In this document: positions 25,630-37,529 of the stretch, piece after piece
Position numbering within the stretch: the stretch's first letter is position 1
Layout: the number at the start of each line of letters is the position of its first letter
Assembly: GCA_007922225.1 (NCBI GenBank)
Contig: ML680053.1
Span: 7,734,217-7,798,216, forward strand
Source of the DNA: Emydura subglobosa
Taxonomy: Eukaryota; Chordata; Testudines; Chelidae
Reading direction: 5' to 3'
Length of the DNA stretch: 64,000 nucleotides
Program-made: the position numbers and the translations under genes
The notes under the pieces: model-generated
Databases searched by the model: none
What the model was told of the DNA's origin: nothing
What the model saw: the letters and a program-made list of their open reading frames with translations, nothing else

Positions 25630-26160
25630 TTTAAGAGGAAAGCAGCCGGTGTATTTATGACTGGTCAGCTGACCCCCAGTTGGGCTGTAAGAAAAGGCAC
25701 TTAGACCCTAAAAACAGGAGTAGAGGTTGGGTGAGTCAGGGTTGAGAGCCAGTCAGGACAGGGCAGGTGGATATTGTTTATGTTATTACTTCATTTGAGC
25801 TTTTGAACTCTAGTACAGGACTCCGGGGGTAAGCCAGAGAGTTCTCCGGTCAGCAGGATCACTGAGACTGATGAAGAGCCTAGAGTGCAAGAAGACTGAG
25901 GGTTGAGAACATTTTGAGTTACAGTATTGGACTCTACTTCGTGATTTGAAGTTCCCATGTTAATAAATTAACCCACTGCATTTTCCAGTCTGTGTTGGGG
26001 AAGTATTCTTGAGGAGCCCTGAAAAGAGGAAAATGAGGGTGGGAAACCTGCAGGGCCATCCCCTCCCCACCAGAAGGGGGTGCTTTGAGATGGTGATCCT
26101 ATGACAAGGACTTTCTGGCTAAATCTATGGCAAAAGTGCTTTACTAAACCATGATCCAAG
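25630..26160 (+). mobile_element. LTR-like segment, low support
   Basis: The segment carries catgttaataaattaaccca, a possible polyadenylation signal, about 300 bp downstream of a tgtatttatgactgg block. This layout resembles turtle LTRs. Termini and target duplication were not found. It lies beside the minus-strand chromovirus relic but reads in the opposite sense, so it is unlikely to be that element's LTR. Confidence 0.35.
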
Positions 26161-26529
26161 GCACACTGAAATGAATGGAGAGAGTCCCATTGATCTCAGG
26201 AGCTTTGAATCAGGACCCTACAATGCTGAAAAAACTACTTTTTCCATACCACATGTGAATGACATGATGTGGGATTTAGTTACAGGCTCTCCATCCACTC
26301 AGGCTTATTCTAAGGCTGTAACATGAAAGCAAATGAAACAGTGGTTTCAGATCCACTTTTGAGATCATTCAAACCCAAAATATAAAAAGGGAAATGCAGG
26401 TGGAGCCAAATGCAGGTTAATACTGGAAAATGTAGTGTCCAAATGAATCAGTGGAAACGAGGCTTCTGAGGTGCACATAACTGGGCTAGTATGCTCAGGA
26501 TGATTCCTGTGGAAATCCTATACCTTCTC

Positions 26530-26670
26530 AGGAGTATGAACATGTCGAGCCCGCTTCCAAGAGCATTCTTCAGGCCCATAACCCTCCCAATGGATCAGAT
26601 AATACTGCGTCCCTCCATGCATTTGGGGGTCCAGAGTGCCATGGATGATTTTCCCCTCATGCCTTGTACT
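26530..26670 (-). pseudogene. Chromodomain of chromovirus integrase
   Basis: Translated on the minus strand, this part reads QYYLIHWEGYGPEECSWK followed by a short basic stretch. The YLIHWEGY and EECSW blocks are the signature of the chromodomain that ends chromoviral integrases and binds modified histone tails. It is read in one frame without a stop. It lies downstream of the integrase fragment in the expected order. Confidence 0.85.
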
Positions 26671-27135
26671 TGAACTGGGGATGGAAGTAGCTCGTGCTGT
26701 CCGGGGAACAGATTATCATAGCAAGGTTTCAGGAGAAAGATGTGGATTACCAGCTGGAGCTTCCAGGATCAAGAGAGCTATAATGCAGATGCCACTGGAT
26801 TGATCTGCCAAGTAACAGTGAAAGGGCCTGCATATTGATCATCTAATTTGTGTGCAGGTCAGATAGTCTGTAAGTATTTTGTGGACAGCCACACCTTTTG
26901 GCTTACTTTTAGGTCTTGGTGGTGTTTGTCAGCATGGTGTTCATAGGCCATCTTAGCTGCTTTCAAGTGCTCTTTTAGGTTGGCTTGAGATTCATGAATG
27001 GTCTATACCAGATCAGAGGAAATGAGAACTGTTGTGGATGAGATAACAGAGGGGAGGAAAAATGGATGAAGTATTTGAAGTAGAAGGGGCTGGATCAGGT
27101 TGAGGTGTGCTTTGTGGTGTTGTCAGAGATTTCAA

Positions 27136-27640
27136 CTAGTGGGAGTAACGCAACCCTGTTATCAGTAGTTCAGGAAGCAGTGCAGGTATTCTTTGAGCAC
27201 CTGGTTGACTTGTTCTGACTGGCCACCTTTCTGAGGGTGATGTGAGCAATGCAGAGGTGAACATCCAGGAGATCAAACACCTCCGTCCAAAACCTGGAAA
27301 TAAACTGGGAGCTACAGTACATGGTAAAATGGTCAAGGAGACCATGGAGGCAGAAGACATATACTTTGAAAGCGTGCAGTAGTTTCCACAGTTGGGAGAT
27401 GTGTGCATGGTACAAAATGGGCCATTTTGGTAAGCCAGTCCACAACAGTCAATATGGTGCTCTGGCTCTCCAGTTAAGGTAGTTCCACTATAAAATTAAG
27501 TGTTATGTGAGACCAGAGCTGAGAAGTGGTCTCCCACAGCATTAGGAGGCTGAATGGCCTGCTATGAGGGGTCTTCGTTCAAGCATAGGTGTTGCAGGAC
27601 CTGACAAAGGACTGGACATCATCACACATTTGTGGCCACC
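27136..27640 (-). pseudogene. Integrase fragment of chromovirus relic
   Basis: Two frames carry the integrase. FVRSCNTY preceded by a CDDVQS block (about 27580-27640) is the zinc-binding end, with the second Cys of the CxxC pair replaced by Tyr. LHGLLDHFTMYCSSQFISRF (27290-27380) is the catalytic-core block that normally reads HG(L/F)PxxIVSDRG. The catalytic Asp is lost here. The enzyme would be inactive. Confidence 0.8.
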
Positions 27641-28259
27641 AGAAAGAGTGGGCTATTGTACACAAAGTTTTGGATTGTCCAAAGTGCCCTGCTCAGGGTG
27701 TGTCATGGTGAATATGCAGCACCTCTGGTCTCGGAGAACCATTGGGAATATATAGGCGGCTGTTGAAATGGGGGACTTCATTGGCCAGGGATAGTGATGT
27801 ACAATGGTATTGGGCAGACCCTCCTTGGATGATGTTACAAGTTTAAAGAAAGAATCATTAGGGAGGGCTGCTCAAAGCATGTTGAAAAAGTCCGAGGATA
27901 TGGACTCACAAATAAAATGGCGTTGTTTTAATACCCCAGGTGGTTGTTCTTCGTGACTAGTGGATTCTGTATAGTATTCCCCTTTTCATGAAAGGGCATC
28001 AGCCTTGCTGTTCTTATTACCTGAATGATACACGTTTGTGAAATCATATCTGGAGAAGAACATAGCCCAACATGCTGAATCAACACCTTGGCAGATTTCA
28101 GGTATTCTAGATTCTTTATGGTCAGTTAAGACAAATATGGAGTGTTTGCACCGCTCAAGATAGTGTCACCATATCTCAAATCTGGCTTTGATGGCAACTA
28201 ACTCATCTGCTATTTTGTAATTACCTTCAGCTACAGTAAATTTTTGTGAAAAATGCACA

Positions 28260-28350
28260 CATGGGTGTCTCTCTGGCTGGGGCTTTGTTCATTGGGTTAG
28301 TACTTTCCCAATGGCTACATTAGAGGTGTCAGACTCAAGCAAGGATAAAG
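28260..28350 (-). pseudogene. RNase H fragment of chromovirus relic
   Basis: The minus-strand translation includes ESDTSNVAIGK, matching the (T/E)xDASxxAIGAVL block that begins gypsy RNase H. The Asp of the active site is present in this block. Adjacent segments are broken. Confidence 0.7.
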
Positions 28351-28816
28351 GGTTGGTCAGGATCAGGGTGGAGACAGATTTGATACTGAGACAGATTTGA
28401 AGGCTATCTTCTGACATTTAAAGACTTGACAGGTCTTTGGGGACCAGCAAAAACTTGCAGGCTTATAGAGGATGGCAGTTATAGGAGCTGTGACTTTTGC
28501 AAAGTCACAAATAGCCCACCTATAAAAACAGGCAAACAGCCTGAATCTTTGGATGTCTCAGATGCTTCAGGGTTCTGCCACTTCTGAATTGTAAATAACT
28601 TCTCAGGGGCCATCCATAGCCCATCTGTTGACAGGACAAACCCTAAAAATTTGATGGAAGATTAGTCAAATACGCGCTTTTCCAGTTTTGTATATAACAC
28701 ATGCTGGCACAATCTTGTGAGAACTTCAGACATGGCTTTCTTGATTACTGGAATAGATTAATATATTAGTTAAATATGCCACCACAAACTGGTCTAAGAT
28801 AGCATTAATTTGATGG

Positions 28817-29068
28817 TTATCGATTGCATATGGTTATGTGATTAACTGCCCTGTAGTCCATGCAAAATCTCAGAGAGCCATCCTTCTTTCTTACAAAGAG
28901 TATTGTGGCATCTGTGGGAGAAGAAGAACATCTGATGAAACCTTCATCTAGGTTTTCGTGGTGGTATTTTCTTAATGCTGCTAGCTCTGGTTTGGACATA
29001 GGATATCTATGCCCGAAAGGAACTGTGGCTCTGGGCTGTAGGTCAATGGGGGCAGTCGTACATATCAT
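28817..29068 (-). pseudogene. Ty3/gypsy reverse transcriptase, N-terminal part
   Basis: The 83-residue frame includes PIDLQPRATVPFGHRYPMS, ENLDEGFIRCSSSP, and KKDGSLRFCMDYRAVN. These are the start of the gypsy RT: the PIDLxPGA lead, the YPLSxxEL block and the VxKKDGSxRxCxDYRxLN finger. The frame ends soon after the YRAVN block and the palm is absent. It shifts frame at its upstream end near 29050. Confidence 0.9.
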
Positions 29069-29290
29069 GTAGCAAGTCTACGTTGTATTTTTCAAAGACA
29101 TCCCAATAGTCTTGATATTTCACAGGAAGACATAGTTCATCATATGGGATTGGCATTTCTGGGTCCGACAGTGTTGCCACCCTTTGGGGGAGCATCTGGG
29201 TTCTCAGAGTGGAATCCTCTAGCTTGATTTCCAGGGTTCCAAGTTCTGGAATGGGAAGGCAGTTCTTCCTGCAGAAGCTCGATGAGAAGG

Positions 29291-29639
29291 GAATGGTGCA
29301 TATATATATACATTCTCACATATTTTTGTATATACATCTCACAATGATTATCTTGACAAGTTTGCCACATACTTTCAGCAGAGACCTTATGCAACCTCTC
29401 TTGCTGAACCCAGCGGATCCATGTATTCCTATGTAACCCCAAGTCCTCTGCCAGTTGGCATCAAGATGTCGTTGGGTCACACTTCCCCAGCCCCCTTATT
29501 GCATGGCTTCTTGCAACAGATTTAAAGAAAGAGTACACATCATCACACGAGACAGAAGCATTTAACGTATTTGTGATCATACTTCATAGGCACAACAATA
29601 TTTTTGGGAGTTTCTGTGAGCTTTTATATATGAACCCTT
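29291..29639. other. No recognised gene; short TA run
   Basis: A tatatatatata run lies near 29300-29312. The position fits the gag-protease end of the chromovirus, but I cannot recognise either. Confidence 0.4.
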
Positions 29640-30227
29640 TGTAAAGGGGACCACTCACTGCAACAGCACCTTCTAGTGGCCCGGCATGGTGTGGCGTCCC
29701 CTGTTGAACGTTGCTCCATCTCTCTTCTCACAGCTCAGCCCACCTGCCAGGTAACACTGTAGTCCATCCCTTCTGGGTTAACACACAGGCCAACCAAGCT
29801 ATAGTCCAATGACTTACAGCAGGTATTCTATCTGCCTCTGGGCTCTGCGGTTCTTAGACCCCTTAGCTCAAAGGGTTTCACCGTACTGTTCTCAGTGGCT
29901 GGTAGTCCACATTGCTCCCTGGGTTCCAATCCAGGGACTGTGTGGCTGGTAGCCAAGGTCTACTCCCTCAGATTCCTTGCTGCGTCCCTGAACCGCTTCC
30001 TACCTTTTCTATCCCCCAGAGAAAGAGTCTGCAGACTCTCTCCCTGAAGCATCTTTCTGCTGCAAACTTCCTGGCTTTGTAATCACCACCCAGCATCTCC
30101 CCAGCTGGACTTCATTATACATTTTGCCTGGCTTTCTCTCTCATACATGCTTCCAGGTATTTTAATTGGCCTCTTGGGCCAACATTAACCCCTTCCATGG
30201 CCTGTGTGAGGCACAGACCACATCACA
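29640..30227 (-). mobile_element. Solo LTR, gypsy-like
   Basis: The 588-bp element starts tgtaaaggggaccactcac and ends agaccacatcaca. The flanks ccctt (29635-29639) and tcctt (30228-30232) form a 5-bp target duplication with one mismatch. On the minus strand a CCAAT box near 30165 is followed by a TATA-like gtataatg near 30114. The matching flanks argue for a solo LTR and not the 5' LTR of the neighbouring chromovirus relic. Confidence 0.75.
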
Positions 30228-30229
30228 TC

Positions 30230-31639
30230 CTTCCATGGCGGTCACTGCCATCACACATACATTGACTTCAGCAGGGGTTGTGAGTTACAGAGCTACCGCA
30301 GGAAGCACTTGGGTCTCTGCTGTGTTCCCAAATCTACCTACCATATGCCCATTTTTGCTGTAAACAACAAGAACACAGCATGCACTGTGATTACAGTTCT
30401 GAACACAGATGGTGTCCTACCGGACCTGACCTTAGTAAACTCCACCTGTTTTTCTCATTTTGAAAAGGTTAGGTTTTATTGATTTTTTAATGGTGGGGGA
30501 AGGATTGAATTGACTTCATGACCTCTTGGTTCACTGATCCAGTCTTTTGGGTCATGGCTGAACTTGTGCTCCCAATTAGATTCCTAACAAAGCCTCCAGG
30601 GTGAAATTTAACTGTTAAGTATGCATATGCAGAAGCAGATCCAAACTCCAAAGAACCAATGGAGAGTTGTTAAACACAAGAACAATGGAAGGTCGGACTC
30701 CTAAAACTGCTCTGATGTGACGTCCAGCTTAACTCATGCCCCAGGAGAGATGTTTGCAATTCTAAAACTCTAATTTTCTTTTCTATTCACAGGTTTGTGT
30801 TTTTTGCTAAGATAACCTGCTGCATGTTGCCTCATCAAGTTCTGACTATTTATCACTTTAGCCTAGCTACAAATACAGCTAGAGAAATGAAACATGATGC
30901 TCTCTCCTTGAATCATTCCATGTATTTGCAAATAACATTATTATCAGATGGTGAGAGGAGAACTTTTCATGCAGCTGTTCTCATGTATCAATTGTTTCTG
31001 CAACTTCTCTGAAACAGTTTGGAGCTAATGTTCTCAGTTGGTAAGCTAGGACTCCTAACTCCTGTGATTTAAAAAAAAAATATTCCTTTTACAACTGTTC
31101 TCCCGCTCTCCTGAGAAATACTTTAATGGGGGATTATGAATATGTCTTTATCACCTATGAATGACTGTGTTCATATCTGTACATAACAGGAGATGGCTAT
31201 TCATTTAAAAAACATTACACTGTGCTGAGGAAAACTGAAATTAATGAGACATTATGCTTAAATCTCCTTTCTCTTAAACTAGTTTAGGGTGTTTTTTCCC
31301 TTTTTATACAGTGTATGGTAACACAGATATTAAAGATGACAATGATCTATTAGGTCAGCTGCTCCATCCTTTTGTAAACATACAATTGTTCCCTACAGTA
31401 TTATTCACTCACACTTTATAGAACAGCCAATGACCGCAATGACTGTGTAATTAAAAAAAAACATAGCCCATAACTGTAGCAACACTTCTGGTAACAGGAC
31501 TATACAATAGGTTCATACACATAAAAGGAAAACTTCAGAACAAGTACAGTATAATGTATTAAGTATAAAATTCCTTATCTAACCTGTCTGTCCCACATAA
31601 GAGCTATGAAGGAATGCAGCATGCTCATTAGCTCTCTGG
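30230..31639. other. No recognised gene; unassigned DNA
   Basis: No reading frame in this tract shows a domain. A frame at 30797-31012 is a chance ORF. Confidence 0.45.
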
Positions 31640-32160
31640 GGACGGCAGATGTACAGTCTGGTCAGTGTTAGGAGCTGTGAAGGGATGGAACATGCTCAGT
31701 GAGGACAGAATCTTTGGAGATTTTAGCTGCTATAATGTCAGAAGTCTCTGAGCATGTGCAAACTGCACTTTTGGACTTGGCCAAATATGGGTACATTTTC
31801 ATGGGGATAGCAAAAGGCACATCCCCTGACAAAAAGGCCACGCCCCTGCCCAATTTCAAATCCCTGCTCCAAAGCACGATGGGACTAGAGTTGGTCAAAG
31901 AAAAGATTTTAAGATTTTTTTTAACATGGGCAAAATAGTGTGTTTTTCCATAGCCTCTTTCTCAGAAATAATTTAAATATTTTAGCTGAAACTTAAATAA
32001 AATAAAATAAAATAAAATCTGTCTGATGCAGACACCCAGCACAAAAATTTTCAGTCCGAATTGTTAAATTTTCACAAAGTTATCAGCAATTGAAAAGCGT
32101 GTCTTATAATGGGAAGTGTTAGGCAACCTGAATTAAGAGGTGTAACCCGTCCCACCTATC
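31640..32160 (+). repeat. Unclassified dispersed repeat, copy 2
   Basis: It shares blocks in the same order with 6690-7250: a gtctctgagcatgtgcaaac block, a gctgaaacttaaat block before an A-rich run, a gcagacacccagc block and a gggaagtgttaggcaacctg block. A pentanucleotide (AAATA)n run occupies 31995-32018. No protein is encoded. Confidence 0.5.
31995..32018 (+). repeat. (AAATA)n simple repeat
   Basis: About five AAATA units lie within the A-rich part of the dispersed repeat above. Confidence 0.9.
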
Positions 32161-32309
32161 GTAACTGAATTATGAAGTGTAACTGTATACTCTATAAGTT
32201 TGTTTTGATTCCCACTTTATTTATATCATCTATATAAGGAACTTATATGGCCCGCATTACGGTAGTATGTGAGCAGCTTTCAATCGTTAAGATATTCATC
32301 CTCACAAAA

Positions 32310-32380
32310 TCTCTGTCACATAGGAAAGTGCTCTTATCCCATTTTACAGATGGAGAACAGAGGCAAAAAAAGACTAAGTG
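32310..32380 (-). repeat. SINE MIR-like core fragment
   Basis: The plus-strand cttatcccattttacagatg followed by gagaacagaggc is the reverse of the MIR-like core seen in other reptile SINEs. The head is not present. Confidence 0.6.
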
Positions 32381-32758
32381 TAAAAGACATTCTGTATACC
32401 ACAGCATTAGACTTTGTTTGGCCAAAACAAAGGAAGAGAAGGAGATGGGAAGATATGGATTTTAGCTGAAAACTGTGACTCTGCACATATACAGAAAGCA
32501 GGGCAGAACAGCTCAGCTAGAAAAGCATGGAAACATCAGGGAAGAGGGTGTGGAAGTTACTGGACATGTTCAGTAGCTGTTTTTGAAGCTATACAGGAAG
32601 TTTTCATTATGGGCAATCCACCTGGCAGGAGCCAATCACAATGCAGAGTGGGATGAAGGTTATAACTATAAGAGTTAAAGACATCCCTGTGGATTCAGTA
32701 ACTGAAGAACGAAGGATCAAAAGATGCGTCTGCTGAGAGGGCTGAATCCCAATACCTG

Positions 32759-33477
32759 TGTAGGGCGCGCAAGACCACTGTGACGCGAGGCCAGCTTAGC
32801 ATGGCGAGGCCAGGCCCTAAAAGTAATAGCAGGCTTGTAAGCAAGAGTTAGGCCTCTCAAGAACTGGGCTTGAAACTACCCTCTGGAAAGCCCCTAAGGG
32901 ATAAGAGTAACTATCTCCGTGCCTGATAATACCCTTGAGACTAGTATAGAAGCCAGCTGATTGTAGGGTCAGCAGGAAATTAGCAGCTTCAGCAATAAAA
33001 CTGGCAATTTTAGTGATAAACAACTAACTCTACAACAGTCTATTGCAAAATGGCTCTTAGCTAACGGCCAATAGACTAATGAAAAACAAGTATTAAGGCC
33101 CATTTCCTATGTGGATTGAGGTATACGTCATCTATTGTTGAGTGAAGCTTATTGCAAGGCTTAAGGGAAGAAGGGTATATAAGGGACCCACCCTGTTGAG
33201 GCTCTCCATGGATCCGTCGAGGCACTAGCGAATGCCCTGGGTTGGTCGGTTCCCTGGTTGCAACTCGCATCATAGGGTGAAGAATGGACCTCCTCATCCT
33301 CGTGCTGGTAAGCGCCCGATTCCCAACTGTTAACAGCTTGCACTAGCTTAAGATTTGTAACTCTCATAGCTTGAAGTGCTGCGTGAATAAACTGCTGTAT
33401 GGGCACTTCCTTGTCCGGCTGCTCTTTTCTCACCACCGAGATATAAAAATACGGACCTTCCATCCCTGCGGAGTACA
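32759..33477 (+). mobile_element. Solo retroviral-type LTR with exact TSD
   Basis: The 719-bp element starts tgtagggcgcgc and ends gcggagtaca, with TGTA...TACA termini. An exact 5-bp target duplication, acctg, flanks it at 32754-32758 and 33478-33482. A TATA box, gggtatataaggg, lies near 33172-33184, and a polyadenylation signal, gaataaac, near 33385, giving a clear U3-R-U5 order in the plus sense. There is no internal sequence, so it is a solo LTR left by recombination. Short frames within it are not genes. Confidence 0.92.
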
Positions 33478-34004
33478 ACCTGTACCACCTTGGCTACAGG
33501 CTACAAATGTCTATTTCACCAGCAGCTCAGGACCAATCTCTTACACCAAGGACTGGAAGGCTGCTAGTTCTGAAGATTCCCTGACTGTTTGGTAACAGGG
33601 CTCTAAAGTGTTTGGAAAAGAACTGAGATGCTGCCATTCTTTTCAAGCTCTGAAGAGTTTAAGTGGCAAACACTACATAATATAGATCATACTGTAAAGA
33701 AGATCAAAGGGGGATGTGTTTAAATGTGGGTGCTACATTATAGCAGTACAGATGTTAAGTTTAAACTTTATTTATGAATATATGTAACAGCAACAAAGTA
33801 GGGAAGTCTGTATGAGGAACAGCAGTAGATTTACTGTTAAATAGCTTTTGGTTAAAATATATCCATAGTAGACCAAATATTAAATATTTGTTTTACTAAG
33901 AACAATGTTTCTTCTTGTATGTTACTTTCTCTTTCAAGTGTACTGTGAACTATTAACACTTAATTATCAGGATTTTACATACAAAAGCCCTGAGATTTAA
34001 CTCA

Positions 34005-35200
34005 TAGACTCATACACTTTAAGGTCAAAAGGGACCATTATGATAGTCTGACCTCCTGCATGACTTAGGCCACAGACCCTCACCCACCCATCCACTCCTG
34101 TAATAGACCCTTAACCTATGACTGAGTTATTGAACTCCTCAAATCATGCTTTAATGACTTCAAGGTACAGAGGATCCACCGGCAAGTGACCAATGCCCTA
34201 TTCTGTAGAGGAAGGCGAAAACCCCCCAGGACTTCTGCCAATCTCCCCTCGGGGGAAAATTCCTTCCTGACCCCAAATATAGTGATCAGCTAAACCCTGA
34301 GCATGAGGGCAAGACTCACCATCCAGACACCCGGGAAAAAATTCTCTGTAGTAACTCAGAACCCACACCATCTAACATCCCATCGCAGGCCATTGAACAT
34401 ATCTACCACGGGTAGTCAAAGATCAGTTAATTGCCAAATTAGACTGTCCCATCATACCGTCCCTTCCATAAACTTTTCAAGCTCAGTCTTGAAGCAAGCC
34501 AGGTTTCTTATCCCCTCTATTCCCCTTGGAATGCTGTTCCAGAACTTCATTTCCCTGATGGTTAGAAACCTTCATCTAGATTTGAAATCAAAACTTCCTG
34601 ATGGCCAGTTTATATCCATTTGTTCTTGTGTCCACATTGGCGCTGAACTTAAATAATTCCTCTCCCTCCCTGGTGTTTATCTCTCTGATGTATTTATAGA
34701 GAGCAATCATATCTCCCCTCAGCCTTTTTTTGGTTAGGCTAAACAAGCCAAGCTCTTTGAGTCTCCTCTCATAAGGCAAGTTTTCCATTCCGCGGATCAT
34801 CTAGCCCTCCTCTACACCTGTTCCAGTTTGAATTCATCTTTCTTAAACATGAGAGACCAGAACTGCACACAGTATTCCAGATGAGGTCTCACCAGCACCT
34901 TGTAAAACGGTAGTACCACCTCCCTAACACTACTAGAAATACCTTGCCTGATGCATCATGATGCATTAGCTTTTATCAAGGCCACATCACATTGGCAGCT
35001 CATAGTCATCCTGTGATCAACCAATATGCCCAGGTTCTTCTCCTCTGTCACTTCCAACTGATGGGTCCCCAGCTTATAGCAAAAATTCTTATTCTTAGTC
35101 CATAAATACATGACCTTTCACTTTCCATTATTAAATTTCATCCTATTTCTATTACTCCAGTTTACAAGGTCATGCAGATCTTCTTGTATGATATCCCAGT
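34005..35200 (-). mobile_element. Old 5'-truncated CR1 LINE
   Basis: The left end catagactcatacactttaa is a decayed CR1 3' tail in minus sense. A 70-residue frame at 34588-34800 reads YERRLKELGLFSLTKKRLRG, the CR1 RT C-terminal block found also in the intact copy at 40200-41639. Plus-strand text such as ggtctcaccagcaccttgt (near 34885) continues the match upstream. The coding region is broken by stops and shifts, and the 5' part is missing. Confidence 0.9.
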
Positions 35201-35266
35201 TAACTCTGCATAATGCTTTCTGAAAAGTCCAGACAGAAACAGAATTCTGGTCAGTGCTTCAGCAAA

Positions 35267-35570
35267 GGGTACGTCTCTGCATCAGCTATGAGTGTGCTTC
35301 CCAGTGTGAGTAGATTGATACGCTTGCTCCACTCAAGCTAACATGCTAAACATAGCTGGGTGGCTGTGGCAGCACAGGCAGTGGATTGGACTAGCCACCC
35401 TGAGTACAAACCCAGCTAGTCACTGGATACATACTTGGGTGGCTGCCTGGAGCTGCTGTCCATGTGGCTCCAGCCACTCTGCTATTTTTGGTGTGCTAGC
35501 ATGAGCAGTTAGGTTGTATCTGTCTACTTGCATTGGGAAGCACACCCCCAGCTGCTGTGTAGACAGACCC
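35267..35570. mobile_element. MITE related to 23291 family
   Basis: The ends gggtacgtctctgc and gctgtgtagacagaccc pair as terminal inverted repeats. The interior is a diverged palindrome. The flanks aaa and aga do not give a clean target duplication. Confidence 0.55.
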
Positions 35571-35609
35571 AGACAGAGTCAAGCTGTGTGCGGTTCAGGG
35601 AGAGGGAGA

Positions 35610-35770
35610 CTGTAACAGAGTTATAAATAATATTGCCTCAGCATTTCCCTTATCCATTACATCAGCAACTTGTTCAAGGTCACAAAGGAAGCCTGCGAAG
35701 GAGAAGCAAGGAATCAAACCTCGGACTCCTACATCTCAGACTAATGCCCCTAATCATTGGTCTCATCCTT
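35610..35770 (-). repeat. tRNA-derived SINE
   Basis: Read on minus, the head contains gattagggg-cattagtctg and ggagtccgaggtttgattcc, the A- and B-box region, followed by the core block that reads gacctt...aacaa. The boxes are diverged. Confidence 0.65.
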
Positions 35771-35774
35771 CTTA

Positions 35775-37285
35775 TGTTCTAGTCCTATTTTAAAAGTAGC
35801 TTTAAATCCAGGCCAGTTTTAAACAGCTCAAGTGATGGGGGCTTCTTCCACTTCCTTTGAGATATTTCTATATCGCTTAAGAGGTCTTTTAAACTTTCAG
35901 AATACATTTTACCGTCTAATTATACCGTGAGCCTCTGAGGAATCAAGCCTAGAATTTCCTTTTTGTCTTTTTCACTTTTCCCCTTTTCCCCAAGGAAATG
36001 CTGAAGTATACGAAACACCCACGACTGTATACTCCTCAGTCCAGACAACGAGAAATCTTCAGGCAGAATTTAAAATATCCTTAAAACGGGTAAAATGCTC
36101 ACTGTAGCGAGCAGTGGGAGTTCATGCTGATAAGAACCAGATAGGCTCCACTCATATGCCCCAGTTGGTGGAACACCTTAGCTCCACCTACTTAAGCCAG
36201 GAGGAGGAACAGGAAGTTGTCTACATAAATGAGCTTCACCCACTCATCCAGTGCTACCTGCTCCTGCTCTCCTAGTTTTCTGTCTCAGCCTGATGCTTGG
36301 TATCTGACCTCAGCTTCTCACATACTGGTTCCAAACCCTGACTGGCATGGGGGCCTGCCCTCCTGCTGTGCTATCCACTAGGCCTGGCTACCTACAAAAG
36401 GTGCCCTGACAAAAAGCACACATCCCCTATTATCAGGAAACTTCCGTTCATTTCAAGGGGACTGCCAGGGATTCTGCAAGATCATGTCCATGCTTGCTCT
36501 TTACAGAAGTGAGCACTGCAGTGAGCAGAAGTTCTGCAATTGATATTTTGATGATGTTGTATTAGGACAGTATAAATAATGGACCAGCTTGTGCTCCTTA
36601 GAACTGTGCGGTGCGGGCACCTTCTGTGCACAGATATCACTTCACAGGGAGAGGTCAGTTGCCTCTGCAGCATTATTCCCTCTTCCACTGGATGGTAGTG
36701 GGCCCTGGGATCAGAGTGCTGGGTCGCAAGGGAGCTGTGGATGGGGAGGCACATGCATCATCCACTCCCCAGACCGGCAGAGTTCCAGGCAGAAAGATGA
36801 TAGTTTTTTTTCCATGGCATGGATCCTCCTTAGAGAGGAGTCCTCAAGAGGCATTTCACCTCAAAGTTTGTTTCATGCTATAGCTTTTCTCCCCTTTACA
36901 ATATTTTGTTCCACTCAAACTCCCTGAATATTTTGTAAAGAGCTGTGGGACTAGAACATGGGTCTGCAGAGCCTGGGGCAGCTGATGTTCCCAAATCACC
37001 AGCAGGAGGCCAAAAAGCACCTCCTCCAAGGATCATGGTGGAGATTAGGCACTATAGGAAGTACTACCCAAAGGGGCCAAAGTGCCAACACCCTCTAGTG
37101 CTGCACCCTGCCCTGACTCTGACTCTTGCCTGTTGGTCCCGGCTCTAGCAATTACTCAAATCTCAGATTGCTGACTACTGCCTCATGGCTGTCCTTGACT
37201 CTGTGACACCAGCTCAGAAGTGACCACTAGGCCAGACTGCCCAGGCTATGGGCCCTTACATGTTGACTTGGTTCTCATTGCTGAG
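35775..37285. other. No recognised gene; unassigned DNA
   Basis: The frames at 36482-36754 (minus) and 36589-36927 (plus) overlap on opposite strands and have no recognised domain. Nothing supports an exon. Confidence 0.45.
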
Positions 37286-37289
37286 GTAC

Positions 37290-37450
37290 CTGAGCACCTT
37301 CCAAGCATTAATGGATTTTATTCTCACAATGCTTTGGTGAGATAGGGACGTATTAATCCCATTTTACAGATGGGGAAATGAGTGATTAAGTGACTTGGCC
37401 AATGTCACACAGGAAGTTTGTGGCAGAGTTGATAATAGGACTGAGGTATT
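37290..37450 (-). repeat. SINE with MIR-like core
   Basis: The plus strand reads cattttacagatggggaaat then gattaagtgacttggcc, a mirror of the SINE core. On minus it would follow a head that is not evident here. Confidence 0.65.
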
Positions 37451-37529
37451 AGGTCATATCTAGAGCAGTTGAAATATTACTATTTGCTGACAAATGCATT
37501 TTTCAGGGCATTGAAATTATTTTTGAATT

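Larger units (their letters stand above)
26490..29290 (-). pseudogene. pol: Ty3/gypsy chromovirus-type pol relic
   Basis: Going from high to low coordinates on the minus strand, the tract holds the start of a reverse transcriptase (28817-29068, with FVRKKDGSLRFCMDYRAVN), an RNase H fragment, an integrase and a C-terminal chromodomain. This is the domain order of chromoviral Ty3/gypsy elements. Frameshifts and stops break it in many places. The RT palm with its catalytic YxDD motif is missing, because sequence after YRAVN jumps within about 100 bp to the RT connection region. No gag or protease is recognisable upstream. No paired LTRs were found, so the copy is dead and truncated at both ends. 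Confidence 0.85.

Noticed and set aside
29291..30227. LTR at 29640 as the 5' LTR of the chromovirus relic
   Set aside because: The LTR has its own target duplication on both sides and there is no room for gag between it and pol.
36482..36927. Overlapping long frames on both strands
   Set aside because: Frames overlap in antisense and neither has a recognisable motif; most likely stop-poor chance sequence.
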